Source: Helicobacter muridarum
GTDB taxonomy: Bacteria; Campylobacterota; Campylobacteria; Campylobacterales; Helicobacteraceae
DNA length: 64,000 bases
Direction of reading: 5' to 3'
NCBI RefSeq assembly: GCF_000765805.2
Contig: NZ_JRPD02000007.1
Span: 1-64,000, forward strand
A program made the translations under genes and the position numbers. Positions 19,699-29,464 of this stretch are shown piece by piece. Below the pieces are notes generated by a model. It was not told where the DNA came from. It saw only the letters and a program-made list of their open reading frames with translations, and ran no database searches. Every line of letters starts with the position of its first letter. Position 1 is the stretch's first letter.

Positions 19699-19995
19699 TT
19701 ATTATAGAATATTGAATATATTTTTAGATTTCTAGCTTTTTATTCTAATTTATGATTAGCATATTAGCTAGTTTGCTATTTATGTATTCAATTTATACAT
19801 TTTGTATGTTTGCTTGTAATTATAATTAGTTGCTGTTATTTTCAGCAGCTGCTTCGCTTTTGCACTTTTTGTCTCACTTTTTTGCTTAATTTTTGTTAGT
19901 TTTGATTTTGATTCTTTTAAGTATATTATAAGCACGTTTTTAATATAGTTATGAGATTTTTGCTTGCGATTGGTGTCAATTAACAAGGAGCTGTT

Positions 19996-21681
19996 GTGAA
20001 AGATTTTATCCAAAAACTAGAGGCAGTTTTAAATCAAGGATTGTATGGACGTGATGATGAGGTGCGTTTATGCTTGCTATGTGTATTAGCAAATAAGCCT
20101 TTGTTTTTGTATGGACATGATGATGTCGTGGAGATAAAGAATCGTTTTGATGCATTATTTGGAGATACGCCGATAGGGATTAAGGTTTGTTCATCTAATG
20201 TAATTAAAAAGAAATACAAGATAAGCAAGTATGCAGCTTATTGTTATCTTGGGAGTCATACAAGTAGCAGCCAACTCTATGACTATTTATTCTCTACAGA
20301 GTCAGTTAATGTGGTAGAAAAACTTAAGGGATTTAGTCAAGAGATTCATAAAGTTAAGAAATACTTTATAGATTATGATTTCTCGCAATTTTGGAATGAT
20401 GAGAACAAAAATGTAGCCATTAAATTTATGGAATCTATGGTAGCGTATACCATATCTTTACAAGTAGGTTCTATTGATGATGAAGATTCTATAGATAGTG
20501 CTAAGATATTATCAGCTAATGTTTCGGATAAACGTTTTAAGGATTTTTTGCATCTATTGGCAATTAATCTTCTAATTGACAATAGAAAAACTATTAGTCC
20601 AATTGATTTTGGCATGTTTTATTATTGCTTGTTAGATTGGTCTGATGGGCTTAAGTACTTAGAGGAAACTATTTGTATTTCTTTATCAAATGCGAATTTA
20701 CCTACGTTTGTATTTCATGATTTGGATTGTGAAAATAAAATAAAAGATAATTTCTTCTTGGAATATGAGAAAAATCTCTCAAATCTTACTTATAGCGAAT
20801 TCTTAGTGTATGTGCCTTATTCTTCATCTCCAAATCATCCTATACATGAGTCATTGTCAAGAATAGGCGACTTTCATAATCAAATACAAGCAATTTCGCA
20901 AAAAGATTCTAATCAAGGCTTAGATGAAGATTTAAAAAAGTTGGAATCTGCTGAAAGAGCCTTAAAGCAGGTTCAATTGGAAGAGATAGAATTAAAAGAG
21001 ACACAACTAGCTCAAGTTCAATTAAAACGTTCTTCATTTAAAACAGTAAAAGATGGATTAGACGAAAGATTAAAGATAGCTATATCTAAAGAAACCGAAC
21101 TTAGGGAGCAAAGAGAATTGCTTGAAAACAAGTATAAGGATTCCAAGATTGCAGGTCAAAAAGAGGGTTATGAATCTCAGATTGCAGATGTAAAAGCAAA
21201 AGAAGATCAATATAAAGAAATTCGTATGAATTTAGAAGAACAGCTTCAAGATGCTAAAAATATTCTAGAGGCTAAGCTAATTCAAACTAAAGAGATTTTA
21301 GAAGCTAAGTTGAAAGAGATACGGCAAAAAGAGCAAGATGTAGAAACTGCGCGGCTTAAAGTAAATGATAGGTTAACAAATTTTAAAAGCGATGTTAATG
21401 CTCGCTTAAAAAAAGCAAAGGAATATGCAGCTTGGCTTCGCTCTAGTTTTGCTATTTTAAATAAAGCTATAGAATCTTGCGACAAGTCAATGCAAAATTC
21501 ATCTAAACCAAATCCTGTTTTGGTTAATCCTCTTAAATTACATGTATTTGGTCTACGCAAGATTCAAAAAAATTTGCCAAATATGATTCGCATTTTTGAT
21601 ACTGCGGTTAAACAATATGAAGAAGGATCAAAAAAGAAGATTCCTAGTAATATTTTGAACCAATACAACCTACTACCATAA
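19996..21681 (+). CDS. RavA-like protein with degenerate ATPase motifs and a long coiled coil
   Basis: The first 60 residues follow the start of the MoxR-family ATPase RavA (LNQGLYGRDDEVRLCLLCVL, then PLFLYG). Where RavA has the Walker A loop GPPGxAKS, this protein has GHDDVVEI, with no Lys-Ser/Thr. No clear Walker B follows. The RavA sensor/lid region is still recognisable as VSDKRFKDFLHLLAINLLID plus ISPIDFGMFYYCLLDW (about 180-222). From about residue 305 to 480 there is a charged coiled coil rich in E, K, L and Q. The usual partner ViaA (VWA protein) is not adjacent. AAGGAG lies six bases before the GTG start. Length is 561 residues against about 500 for RavA. I infer a non-hydrolysing structural or regulatory homologue. 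Confidence 0.65.
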   Translation: MKDFIQKLEAVLNQGLYGRDDEVRLCLLCVLANKPLFLYGHDDVVEIKNRFDALFGDTPIGIKVCSSNVIKKKYKISKYAAYCYLGSHTSSSQLYDYLFSTESVNVVEKLKGFSQEIHKVKKYFIDYDFSQFWNDENKNVAIKFMESMVAYTISLQVGSIDDEDSIDSAKILSANVSDKRFKDFLHLLAINLLIDNRKTISPIDFGMFYYCLLDWSDGLKYLEETICISLSNANLPTFVFHDLDCENKIKDNFFLEYEKNLSNLTYSEFLVYVPYSSSPNHPIHESLSRIGDFHNQIQAISQKDSNQGLDEDLKKLESAERALKQVQLEEIELKETQLAQVQLKRSSFKTVKDGLDERLKIAISKETELREQRELLENKYKDSKIAGQKEGYESQIADVKAKEDQYKEIRMNLEEQLQDAKNILEAKLIQTKEILEAKLKEIRQKEQDVETARLKVNDRLTNFKSDVNARLKKAKEYAAWLRSSFAILNKAIESCDKSMQNSSKPNPVLVNPLKLHVFGLRKIQKNLPNMIRIFDTAVKQYEEGSKKKIPSNILNQYNLLP

Positions 21682-21976
21682 ACTATTTGTAATTATATAG
21701 GCTTTGATTAATGATATTTTATGTCATTAATCAAATATAATTAATTTGTGCCCTATGGTTATATAGAACTGATATATTTTAATCTATAGATTGCTTTAAA
21801 TTCATTGTTTTACTAACACAAATGATTGTGAATTTATAAAATTTTTCTTTATTTCTCATTTTATAGTTTTATTACTTATATTTTCTACTATTAATTTACA
21901 TTGTTTTGATGATTTCGCTTTTTAACTTGAGTTTTTATTCGCTCTATATTATTTTAATTTACGTTATTATTATCTT

Positions 21977-22444
21977 TTAAATTTTCTGTTTTTTATCTTC
22001 TTTTTCTTGTTCTTTTTGTATCTCTAGCATATATTGATATTTTTCATTATTTTTTATCGAGTTGAGATCTTTTTGAAGTCTCTTATAAGCTTTTATTACA
22101 TTTAATATCGCTGCTGCTACTCCGTAGCCAAGCCCAATCCACACTAACCAATAATATCCTGTAATTTTATACAATCCATATCCTAAACCTAGTCCTATCA
22201 ATACTGCTATAACCATAGAGATACCAAGAGATAAATCATTTGCCCCTTTAGTAATTTGTCTTATTTTGTTCTCATTATCATAATATTCATTACTGCTTAT
22301 CATGGATTCTTGTTTATAATTTCCTTCTTGTATTGTTTGTTTATTCTGTTCTTTGTTTTGTTGCATATTGTCTGATTGTATATTTTGCTTATCTTTGTCG
22401 TCTGTTTTGTCTTTATGAACCATTTTGTAGTTATCTACCTGCAT
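21977..22444 (-). CDS. AtpZ/AtpI-like two-helix membrane protein
   Basis: About 155 residues. The Asp/Lys/Gln-rich N-terminal third is soluble. Two hydrophobic helices follow (SLGISMVIAVLIGLGLGYGL and YWLVWIGLGYGVAAAILNVI), with Gly patterns as in the AtpZ/AtpI family linked to ATP synthase assembly, and a charged tail. No atp genes are nearby, so a link to ATP synthase is only by family. I start at an ATG with AAGGAA about six bases before it. This overlaps the end of the upstream phosphatase gene by 14 bases, which suggests translational coupling. Codons further upstream lack a ribosome-binding site. Confidence 0.68.
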   Translation of the reverse strand: MQVDNYKMVHKDKTDDKDKQNIQSDNMQQNKEQNKQTIQEGNYKQESMISSNEYYDNENKIRQITKGANDLSLGISMVIAVLIGLGLGYGLYKITGYYWLVWIGLGYGVAAAILNVIKAYKRLQKDLNSIKNNEKYQYMLEIQKEQEKEDKKQKI

Positions 22445-23117
22445 GCAAATTCCTTTGCAGTGTAAATTTTCTACCTCTTTGTATTCCACGAAAAATGCAT
22501 TCAATACTGCCCCTATTAGAATCATAATATATAAATGCTCCCTCTAACATATATGGCCATATCTCATCATAGTTATATTCTGTGATTCCATAGCAAAAAC
22601 AAATAATGGCAAGCAAGAATGTATCATGTGTAACAAATATTTCCATGTTTTCACATTCATTTTGGAAGATGAAATTAAGCAATATATTCATAGTTGAATG
22701 TATGTCTTTCATGCCGGGCAAAGTTTCCCCTCGCAAAAATGAGGACATAATGTATTGTACGTTCTTGTTTTTGAAAAGCTTGCCAGCCTTTTTTATATCA
22801 TCGATATAACAGTCAGCTAATATATCTGTTGTTATGATGTCTAGATTCTTGTTGTGGGTTTTATCATATCCTTGTAAGAAGCAATTAGCAGTTTCTACGC
22901 ATCTTTGAATATAACTTGAAAAGATTCTTTCAATATTAAATTTGCAGTGCTGTCCAAAGTGTTTTGCTAAAACTTTACCTTCTCTAGTTAGTAGGGTATT
23001 TAGTCCTGTTTCTCCCTTGCGAATATCACCACGTAAAGAATGCCTTAAGATTAGCTTTGCATTTTTTGGTGTCATATTGGCACTTTTTACGAAGTCTTCA
23101 TAAATCGAGAAAATCAT
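22431..23117 (-). CDS. Histidine phosphatase superfamily protein
   Basis: Phosphoglycerate-mutase-like fold. The catalytic motif appears as LILRHSLRGD (RHS in place of the commoner RHG) near residue 22. The phosphate-pocket region is SSYIQRCVETANCF, and the second catalytic His is in IFVTHDTFLLAI. Length is 228 residues. The substrate is unknown; members act on sugar phosphates, phosphoproteins or other small phosphates. AAAGG lies six bases before the ATG. It overlaps the AtpZ-like gene and diverges from ftsW. Confidence 0.78.
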   Translation of the reverse strand: MIFSIYEDFVKSANMTPKNAKLILRHSLRGDIRKGETGLNTLLTREGKVLAKHFGQHCKFNIERIFSSYIQRCVETANCFLQGYDKTHNKNLDIITTDILADCYIDDIKKAGKLFKNKNVQYIMSSFLRGETLPGMKDIHSTMNILLNFIFQNECENMEIFVTHDTFLLAIICFCYGITEYNYDEIWPYMLEGAFIYYDSNRGSIECIFRGIQRGRKFTLQRNLHAGR

Positions 23118-23253
23118 TTGCTACCTTTACGAATTACATGATTTATTCAGATTCTACAATATTTATGTTTTACTTATGATTTATTTATGTTGATGATAAA
23201 CTTTGTAATATTTTGTGTGGGTAACCTGTAAGTTTAGATTCTTACATTTTTGT

Positions 23254-23259
23254 TATAAT
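23254..23259 (+). promoter_or_regulatory. Candidate -10 box for ftsW
   Basis: TATAAT lies in the context TTGTTATAATCCC, 35 bases before the TTG start codon, with T-rich sequence upstream as is usual for Helicobacter sigma-80 promoters. Confidence 0.45.
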
Positions 23260-23294
23260 CCCATTTCTTTATATTTTATCATTAGGAGAAGTCT

Positions 23295-24452
23295 TTGGCA
23301 GATACACGGCTATTTTTTTTGGTTGTTGTGTTGTTGAGTATAGCAATATTTATGAGTTATTCTCTCTCTTCTTATGCGGTTATATATTATAATTATGGGC
23401 AGTTTCATTTCTTATATCGTGAGTTATTTGCAGGTTGTATTGGAATATTTATCATGTGGGGGCTATCATACTTTAATCCAGATAAATATCTATTAACACT
23501 TGGCTTAATTCTTATGTTTATGTCTTTATTTATGATTCTTATTTTACCATTCTTACCCGATAGCTATGCCACGAGTGCGGGCGGCGCGAAGAGATGGTTA
23601 AGACTTCCTAACTTTTCATTATCTCCACTAGAGTTTTTTAAGATAGGCTATATTATCTTTGTGGCTTGGAGCTTAAGTCGTAAGTTTCGGGGCGGCAATA
23701 CATTATCATTTTTCCAACAGTTGGTTATTATTATTCCGCATTTGTTTGTATTTTTGTTGATTGCCATGATCATATCTGCATTGCAAAATGACTTAGGTCA
23801 GATTATACTATTAGCTATTGTTTTTATCATAATGTTAATATGTGCTGGTGGTAGATTCTCTCTTTTTACTCTAGCACTTGGAATCATTACTACAGTGGGA
23901 ACAATCCTTGTTATCATTTCCCCACATAGAATCAAGAGAGTTAGAGAATGGTGGAATAATATTGAGAATCTAATTCGTTCCTATGCCCCTGATTTTTCCT
24001 TACTAAGTGAATATAGTATGGACATGGGTGGACAGGTGCAAAATGCTACTTATGGATTTCACTATGGCGGGTATTTTGGTTCTGGTATAGGTCAGGGTGT
24101 TGTAAAGCTTGGATTCTTAGGTGAGGTGCATACGGATATGATTCTAGCTGGAATCACAGAAGAGATAGGCATTTTTGGTTTGGCTATTTGCGTGTTGATA
24201 TTTTTCTTCGTATTGTTTAGAATCCTAAAAATTTCTTATCGTTTAAAGAGCTCCTTTTATCATTTATTTTGTGTGGGTGTTGTGTGTCTGCTAGGTTTTA
24301 GCTTTTTTATCAACTCTTTTGGTGAAGCAGGTATTATACCTATTAAAGGCATGGCTGTGCCTTTTTTGAGTTATGGCGGTAGCAGTCTTATTTGCTGCTG
24401 CATTCTAGTAGGACTTGTTTTATCTCTATCTAGGAGCGTTGATTTGAAATAG
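23295..24452 (+). CDS. ftsW: FtsW/RodA-family peptidoglycan polymerase, probably FtsW
   Basis: SEDS glycosyltransferase that polymerises lipid II in the inner membrane. About ten membrane spans are visible. The periplasmic GGAKRWLRLPNFSLSPLEFFK segment, ALQNDLGQIILLA with its Gln-Asn-Asp-Leu-Gly motif, and the C-terminal GMAVPFLSYGGSSLICCC are SEDS hallmarks. The 385-residue length and overall pattern suit FtsW better than RodA, but the two are close and no pbp2, mreB or ftsI gene is adjacent to decide. A TTG start is supported by AGGAGA five bases upstream. The ydcH gene follows. Confidence 0.82.
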   Translation: MADTRLFFLVVVLLSIAIFMSYSLSSYAVIYYNYGQFHFLYRELFAGCIGIFIMWGLSYFNPDKYLLTLGLILMFMSLFMILILPFLPDSYATSAGGAKRWLRLPNFSLSPLEFFKIGYIIFVAWSLSRKFRGGNTLSFFQQLVIIIPHLFVFLLIAMIISALQNDLGQIILLAIVFIIMLICAGGRFSLFTLALGIITTVGTILVIISPHRIKRVREWWNNIENLIRSYAPDFSLLSEYSMDMGGQVQNATYGFHYGGYFGSGIGQGVVKLGFLGEVHTDMILAGITEEIGIFGLAICVLIFFFVLFRILKISYRLKSSFYHLFCVGVVCLLGFSFFINSFGEAGIIPIKGMAVPFLSYGGSSLICCCILVGLVLSLSRSVDLK

Positions 24453-24517
24453 CATTGAGGAGCGTATTAATTTTTTTGTTATACAATAATTCTATTATGT
24501 ATTAGGAAGGAGACGAT

Positions 24518-24751
24518 ATGTTCCATGAGTATAGAGAAGAAATTAGCCAGTTAAAGCGACACAATGCTCATTTCGAAAAAATTTTTAATGAGCATAATGA
24601 TCTAGATCAGAAGATAAAAAACGCAGAAGACGGGATCAATCCACTTAGCAATCAAGAAATAGATATTTTAAAGAAACAAAAGTTACATTTAAAAGATGAA
24701 GCATATGCCATGATTTTAGAATATCGTAAGAAACATAAGCAAGGCAGCTAA
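24518..24751 (+). CDS. YdcH family (DUF465) small helical protein
   Basis: A 77-residue, highly charged protein predicted as two helices. MFHEYREEISQLKRHNAHF, NEHNDLDQKI and the final KKQKLHLKDEAYAMI fit the DUF465/YdcH signature. Its function is unknown in all bacteria. GGAAGGAG precedes the ATG. It follows ftsW by 65 bases and may share its transcript. Confidence 0.8.
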   Translation: MFHEYREEISQLKRHNAHFEKIFNEHNDLDQKIKNAEDGINPLSNQEIDILKKQKLHLKDEAYAMILEYRKKHKQGS

Positions 24752-25057
24752 AATGAGTTAGCTATCTATATTATTTACAGTTTTGCTTTACGGTGCTATT
24801 TCTTTGTATTCGCCAATCTTTATTTAATTTACAATACTATTTAATAATTAGCTTGTGGTTATATTCATGTAATCACAAATCAATCTACATAATCACTTAA
24901 TTAATATAAATCTTATACTTTTTATAATATCTTTCTTTTTTGCATTCAATGAAATGCTTATTATAAGTAAATTCTAAACTTTCTTTTATCATAGATAAAT
25001 ATAAATCAATGAGAATCACAAAGCAAATTAATATTTGTTATAAAATTTAATAACTTA
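24752..25057. other. Intergenic region between ydcH and fliI
   Basis: Very AT-rich, with no intact gene. After the ydcH stop, the plus strand reads ATG-AGT-stop and then an open run LSILFTVLLYGAISLYSPIF before another stop, possibly the stub of a lost membrane protein. A hairpin, TGTGGTTA/TAATCACA with an 8-base loop (24854-24877), lies between the convergent gene ends and may stop transcription. Confidence 0.4.
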
Positions 25058-26419
25058 TTAATCAAATACTTGTTGTTTTGTTATTTCTATCATCTGCGCT
25101 ATGCTCTCATCAAAGCTACTAGCATCTTTCTCATCTTGTCCTAGGAATTTTTCCATATCTGATTTTTTACTAATTGCCTCATCAAGCTCTATGTCATTTC
25201 CCTTATGATAGCTACCAATACGTATTAATACTTCATTTTCTTTTAATAGTGCTTGCATTCTTCTAAATTTTCTTGCCGCCATTTTATGCTCTTCAGATAT
25301 TAGATCTTGCATAACCCTAGAAGCTGATTGCAATATATTAATTGGAGGGTAGATTCCAAAATCAGTTAAATTTCTATCAAGCATAATATGCCCATCTAGG
25401 ATACTTCGACTTTGATCTGCTATTGGGTCATTTGAATCATCTCCTTCCATAAGCACCGTAAAAAATGCAGTAATGCTTCCTTTCCCTTCCTCTTTCCCCG
25501 CTCTTTCCATTAGTTGTGGTAACAAGGTTAGCACGGATGGTGGATAACCCTTACTTGTTGGTGGTTCTCCTAGTGCTAATCCAATCTCTCTTTGTGCCAT
25601 TGCAAAACGAGTAATAGAATCCATAATAAATAAAACATCATGTCCTTGATCTTTAAAATATTCTGCTACAGCCATAGCAGAAAATGCCCCATATTTTCTC
25701 ATAAGTGGAGAATCATCGCTTGTTGCAATTACAAGCACAGTATTTTCAAGATTTCCTCCTAGATTTTTTTGTATGAATTCAGGCACTTCCCTGCCTCTCT
25801 CACCTATGAGTGCTACTACTTTAATTTGTGCTTGGCTTCCTCTTACAATCATGCCCATGAGAGTGGATTTTCCAACACCAGAGCCAGCAAAGATTCCAAT
25901 TTTTTGTCCCTTGCCGCATGTAAGTAGTGAATCTATAGTCTTAACCCCTACGCTAAAGACCTCGTTAATCAATCCTCGTTTTAGTGCTGATATAGGAGCG
26001 TTAATTATAGGCGCATAATGTTTAGTCTTTAGTATGCCTAAACTATCAAGCGGAATTCCAAGCGGATTAATAGCTCTGCCTAGTAATTCATGTCCAACAG
26101 GTATACGCAACCCCTCTTTTGCAATCATTACCTTATCACCGCTTTTAAATCCTTCTGTGAAACTAAATGGGCTAATGCTAAATATATCCTTATGGGTTGC
26201 TATAACAATCCCTTCTGTACGTGTATCATCTCCTCGTATTAGCCAGACTACATCTCCTACACTTGGCGATAGTCCTGTAGCTTTTATGATATTTGTTTCC
26301 ACGGATATAATTTCGCCAAAGCTCGGGGATAAATTGGTAGATAGGCTTAATTTTTGCTTAAGGTTATAGATGGATTTATTTGAAGATTGCATATGAACTA
26401 ACGCATTAGAATCTGGCAT
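25058..26419 (-). CDS. fliI: Flagellar export ATPase FliI
   Basis: F1-beta-like ATPase that energises export of flagellar subunits through the basal body. Walker A is GIFAGSGVGKSTLMG and Walker B lies in VLFIMDSITRFAMAQREIG. The characteristic GEPPTSKGYPPSVLTLLPQLMER and DEAISKKSDMEKFL are present. I use an internal ATG with AAGGA five bases upstream, giving 453 residues, slightly longer than H. pylori FliI. An ATG 11 codons further up lacks such a site. It is separate from other flagellar genes, as is usual in Helicobacter. Confidence 0.95.
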   Translation of the reverse strand: MPDSNALVHMQSSNKSIYNLKQKLSLSTNLSPSFGEIISVETNIIKATGLSPSVGDVVWLIRGDDTRTEGIVIATHKDIFSISPFSFTEGFKSGDKVMIAKEGLRIPVGHELLGRAINPLGIPLDSLGILKTKHYAPIINAPISALKRGLINEVFSVGVKTIDSLLTCGKGQKIGIFAGSGVGKSTLMGMIVRGSQAQIKVVALIGERGREVPEFIQKNLGGNLENTVLVIATSDDSPLMRKYGAFSAMAVAEYFKDQGHDVLFIMDSITRFAMAQREIGLALGEPPTSKGYPPSVLTLLPQLMERAGKEEGKGSITAFFTVLMEGDDSNDPIADQSRSILDGHIMLDRNLTDFGIYPPINILQSASRVMQDLISEEHKMAARKFRRMQALLKENEVLIRIGSYHKGNDIELDEAISKKSDMEKFLGQDEKDASSFDESIAQMIEITKQQVFD

Positions 26420-26501
26420 CTTGTTCCTTAGTAAGGATTTACAAAAAATCAAATTTTCGTTACAATACGCGATTATAACTTAAAAATCCTTAAGGACAGC
26501 T

Positions 26502-27791
26502 ATGAATGCACAAAGAATAAATGATGCTAATGCTACCGCAAGTGGCATTATTTCTGCTGATGAGATTAATAAAAATCTTGACTCTATTGCAAATAAATAT
26601 GCCAAAACTGCTAAAATTGATGGGTTTAGGAGGGGCAAAGTTCCAGTTAGTATTATAAAGACTCGCTATAAGGATAATCTAAAGGAAGAATCTAGACAAA
26701 AAAGCATTGATAGCTTTTATGCTAATGCCATTAAGGAGCTTGGATTACAGCAACAAGATATTATAGGTCAGCCATTAATTGTAAAATTTGAAGAGAGCGA
26801 TAATGGCATAGAACTAGAGTTAAAGATTGGTATTACACCTAGTTTTGAAGTAGATAATGTCCTATCTTATATGCCTCAATTTGAATTAGAGGAAGTAACT
26901 AGCGATCAAGTTGATGAAAGGTTAATCAAAATTGCCAAGAATCATGCCCCTGTTATTGAATCTTCTGATACAAAGCTAGCAAGTGAGCATATTGCAAACA
27001 TTGATTTTGAAGGATTCATAGATGATAAACCATTTGAAGGTGGTAAAGCTAAGGGATTTGATCTAATGATTGGCTCTAATCAATTCATACCGGGTTTTGA
27101 GGATGCTATTATTGGTATGAATGTGGGTGAAGCAAAAACCATAGATATTACTTTCCCAAGTGATTATCATGTTGCAAATCTGGCTGGTAAAGCTACTCAA
27201 TTCAAAGTTAAACTAAACTCCATAAAGCAAAAAGGAGATATGGAAATTGATGATTCTCTAGCAAAAATTGTATTGGGAGATAAAGAAGATAGCACATTAG
27301 ATAAGTTAAAAGAACAGGTAAAAGATAACCTAAAAGCAGAATCTAAAATGAAATTATATAATGAGAAACTAAAAGAAGAAGCACTACTAAATATTGCCAA
27401 AGCTTTTACATTCGACTTGCCAGAGAATATTTTGGAGCAAGAGATGAATGTGTTGTTTAACAATGAAGTTTCTATGATGAATCAAGATGAGTTAAATGAA
27501 TTGCGCAATAATGAGCAGAAGAGCAAGGAATTGCGCGAGGCTCAAAGGAAAAAGGCAGAAACTAGCGTTAGGGTTACATTTATCGTAGATAAACTAGCTA
27601 AGAAAGAAAAAATCAATGTAGATGATAATGAAGTTTTTCAAACTATTTACTACGAATCTATGATGAGTGGGCAGAATCCTAAAGAAGTGATAGAGCACTA
27701 TCGTAAGAATAATTTACTTCCTGCAGTAAAGATGGCAATAATTGAAGATAGGGTAATTACATATTTATTAGATAAGAGTAAGGGGTTGTAA
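26502..27791 (+). CDS. tig: Trigger factor
   Basis: Ribosome-bound chaperone with prolyl isomerase activity. The N-terminal ribosome-binding domain has the signature GFRRGKVPVSI (about 40-50). The FKBP-like domain includes NIDFEGFIDDKPFEGGKAKG and FIPGFEDAIIGMNVGEAKTI (about 165-220). The helical C-terminal arms follow. Its 429 residues are normal. AAGGA lies six bases before the ATG. It diverges from fliI across about 80 bases. Elsewhere tig often precedes clpP, but no clpP is present here. Confidence 0.96.
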   Translation: MNAQRINDANATASGIISADEINKNLDSIANKYAKTAKIDGFRRGKVPVSIIKTRYKDNLKEESRQKSIDSFYANAIKELGLQQQDIIGQPLIVKFEESDNGIELELKIGITPSFEVDNVLSYMPQFELEEVTSDQVDERLIKIAKNHAPVIESSDTKLASEHIANIDFEGFIDDKPFEGGKAKGFDLMIGSNQFIPGFEDAIIGMNVGEAKTIDITFPSDYHVANLAGKATQFKVKLNSIKQKGDMEIDDSLAKIVLGDKEDSTLDKLKEQVKDNLKAESKMKLYNEKLKEEALLNIAKAFTFDLPENILEQEMNVLFNNEVSMMNQDELNELRNNEQKSKELREAQRKKAETSVRVTFIVDKLAKKEKINVDDNEVFQTIYYESMMSGQNPKEVIEHYRKNNLLPAVKMAIIEDRVITYLLDKSKGL

Positions 27792-28052
27792 TATACCTTA
27801 CAATATATTTGATATTTGTTTTGATGGTTATGGCTGATTTATTCTAAGAAATAGAATGCCTGATTTTTCCTAAGATTCATTATAGTAAGATATGTTTATA
27901 GCTAGGCTTGGTTATACTTAGTTGATATTTAGTAATTTGATTCTGTATAGATCGTGCTTTTTTATTGTTTGTTGGTTTATTTAATCAAATAAACTATAGT
28001 TATTCTTTATTATGTTATAGTTATTAAATCTATCAATTTAAGGAGGTTAGTT

Positions 28053-28553
28053 ATGATTACTTTAGATGGTCAGCCAGCTTATTTAGGAGGTGCTAGATTA
28101 TGCGTTGGAGATTATGCCCCTAGTGTTTATGTAACCAATCAGGATTTTCAAGGTGTTGAAATAGGCGGTGCTAGTGGTAAATATCAGCTTATAAGCGTTA
28201 TACCAAGCATAGATGGCGGAGTTTGTCAAATACAAACAAAGACATTCTATAAGGAAATATCTAAGTATTCGAATGTAGATTTAATAGTTATTTGTTCTGA
28301 TACTCCATTTGCTATTAAAAGATTTTGTGTTGGTGATGAGGCTAATATATTTGTGTTAAGTGATTTTAGAGGTAAGAAATTTGCCAAAGCCTATGGATTA
28401 ACACTAGAAAATACCATACTTGAGGATATGCTTACTAGAGCTGTAATTCTAATTTCTCCAGATGGTAAGATAGCATATCAAGAGATAGTGTCAGAGATTG
28501 GAAATGAGCCAGACTATGCAAAAGCACTGCAAGCTTTAAGTAATGATTTATAA
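28053..28553 (+). CDS. tpx: Thiol peroxidase (atypical 2-Cys peroxiredoxin)
   Basis: Reduces hydrogen and alkyl peroxides using thioredoxin. The peroxidatic cysteine lies in SVIPSIDGGVCQIQTKTF and a second cysteine (resolving candidate) in IVICSDTPFAIKRFC. The peroxiredoxin PxxxTxxC motif has Gly instead of Thr (PSIDGGVC). From memory the H. pylori Tpx shows a similar Gly at this place. Length is 166 residues. AAGGAGG lies six bases before the ATG. Monocistronic. Confidence 0.93.
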   Translation: MITLDGQPAYLGGARLCVGDYAPSVYVTNQDFQGVEIGGASGKYQLISVIPSIDGGVCQIQTKTFYKEISKYSNVDLIVICSDTPFAIKRFCVGDEANIFVLSDFRGKKFAKAYGLTLENTILEDMLTRAVILISPDGKIAYQEIVSEIGNEPDYAKALQALSNDL

Positions 28554-28690
28554 ACGTTAAATCTGTTGCACTTAGGATACGCTTTAATTTTGTCAGATTG
28601 AGACTTTATAAATATATGTAAGGTTAATAATATAATAATAGATAATTTAGGTCGTGTTATTATATAAGGGCAAAAATATTTAAATATTTA

Positions 28691-29311
28691 TTAATTTCTG
28701 CTACCGGGTTTATAGGCAATAGAATCTTTACATAATGGGCATGAGTTAGCTTGATAAATATCAAAGCAAAAGTTAGCTAATGCAAACAACGGTATATTAA
28801 GCGGTAATTTACAAATGTCTTGTGATATAGATTGTTTATATTCCTCATTGGGCAATATTGCCTTGCAAAATCCACGATTTGCAAGTCCAGCAAATGCTAC
28901 TATATTTGCTTCTTGCTGTGCTACACATTGCGCGCTTTCAAGAGCACTTCCCCCTGTAGTAATAATATCTTCGCAAATTAAAACTTTCTCTCCTTTTTTC
29001 GCTTGAAAGCCTCTACGCAGCATCATTTCTCCATTTACTCTTTCTGTAAATATGAAGCGCGCCCCAAGTGCTCTTGCTAGCTCATATCCTACTATAATTC
29101 CGCCAAGTGCTGGGGAGCAAACGCATTCTACATCTATGTTGTGTTTGTTGATTAATTGGGATAGGGCTGTGGCTAACTGCTGTGCTACTTGTGGATATTC
29201 TAAAACTTTTGCAGATTGTAGATAGTATTTAGTATGATTCCCACTGCTAAGTAAAAAATGTCCTTCTAGCAATGCGTTATGCTTTTTATATATATTTTCT
29301 ACATCTATCAT
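28691..29311 (-). CDS. pyrE: Orotate phosphoribosyltransferase
   Basis: Joins orotate and PRPP to form OMP in pyrimidine synthesis. The start [19 protein letters not shown] and the PRPP loop [19 protein letters not shown] are typical, as are [18 protein letters not shown] and [14 protein letters not shown] take an internal ATG with GGAGG five bases upstream, giving 206 residues. A longer frame starting 23 codons earlier lacks a ribosome-binding site. A Cys-rich tail (NSCPLCKDS) is present. It is the last gene of a secG-frr-pyrE run known from H. pylori. Confidence 0.95.
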   Translation of the reverse strand: MIDVENIYKKHNALLEGHFLLSSGNHTKYYLQSAKVLEYPQVAQQLATALSQLINKHNIDVECVCSPALGGIIVGYELARALGARFIFTERVNGEMMLRRGFQAKKGEKVLICEDIITTGGSALESAQCVAQQEANIVAFAGLANRGFCKAILPNEEYKQSISQDICKLPLNIPLFALANFCFDIYQANSCPLCKDSIAYKPGSRN

Positions 29312-29464
29312 ATTGCCTCCAATTTTACTTAATTTCGAAATATTTTTACTATGTAGTTTAATGCTTAAATCAATACTCAAGGATTAGTAAGTTAATGCCA
29401 TATTTATGCAGATTAATTAAGAACTCACAAAAATTAGTTCCCAAATATATAAATATATAATTTG

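Noticed and set aside
19780-20013. Lysine-rich minus-strand open frame before the RavA-like gene
   Set aside because: No ribosome-binding site and AT-driven composition. It overlaps the well-supported start of the RavA-like gene.
22445-22525. Longer N-terminus for the AtpZ-like protein
   Set aside because: It would lie fully inside the phosphatase gene, while a good ribosome-binding site precedes the internal ATG.
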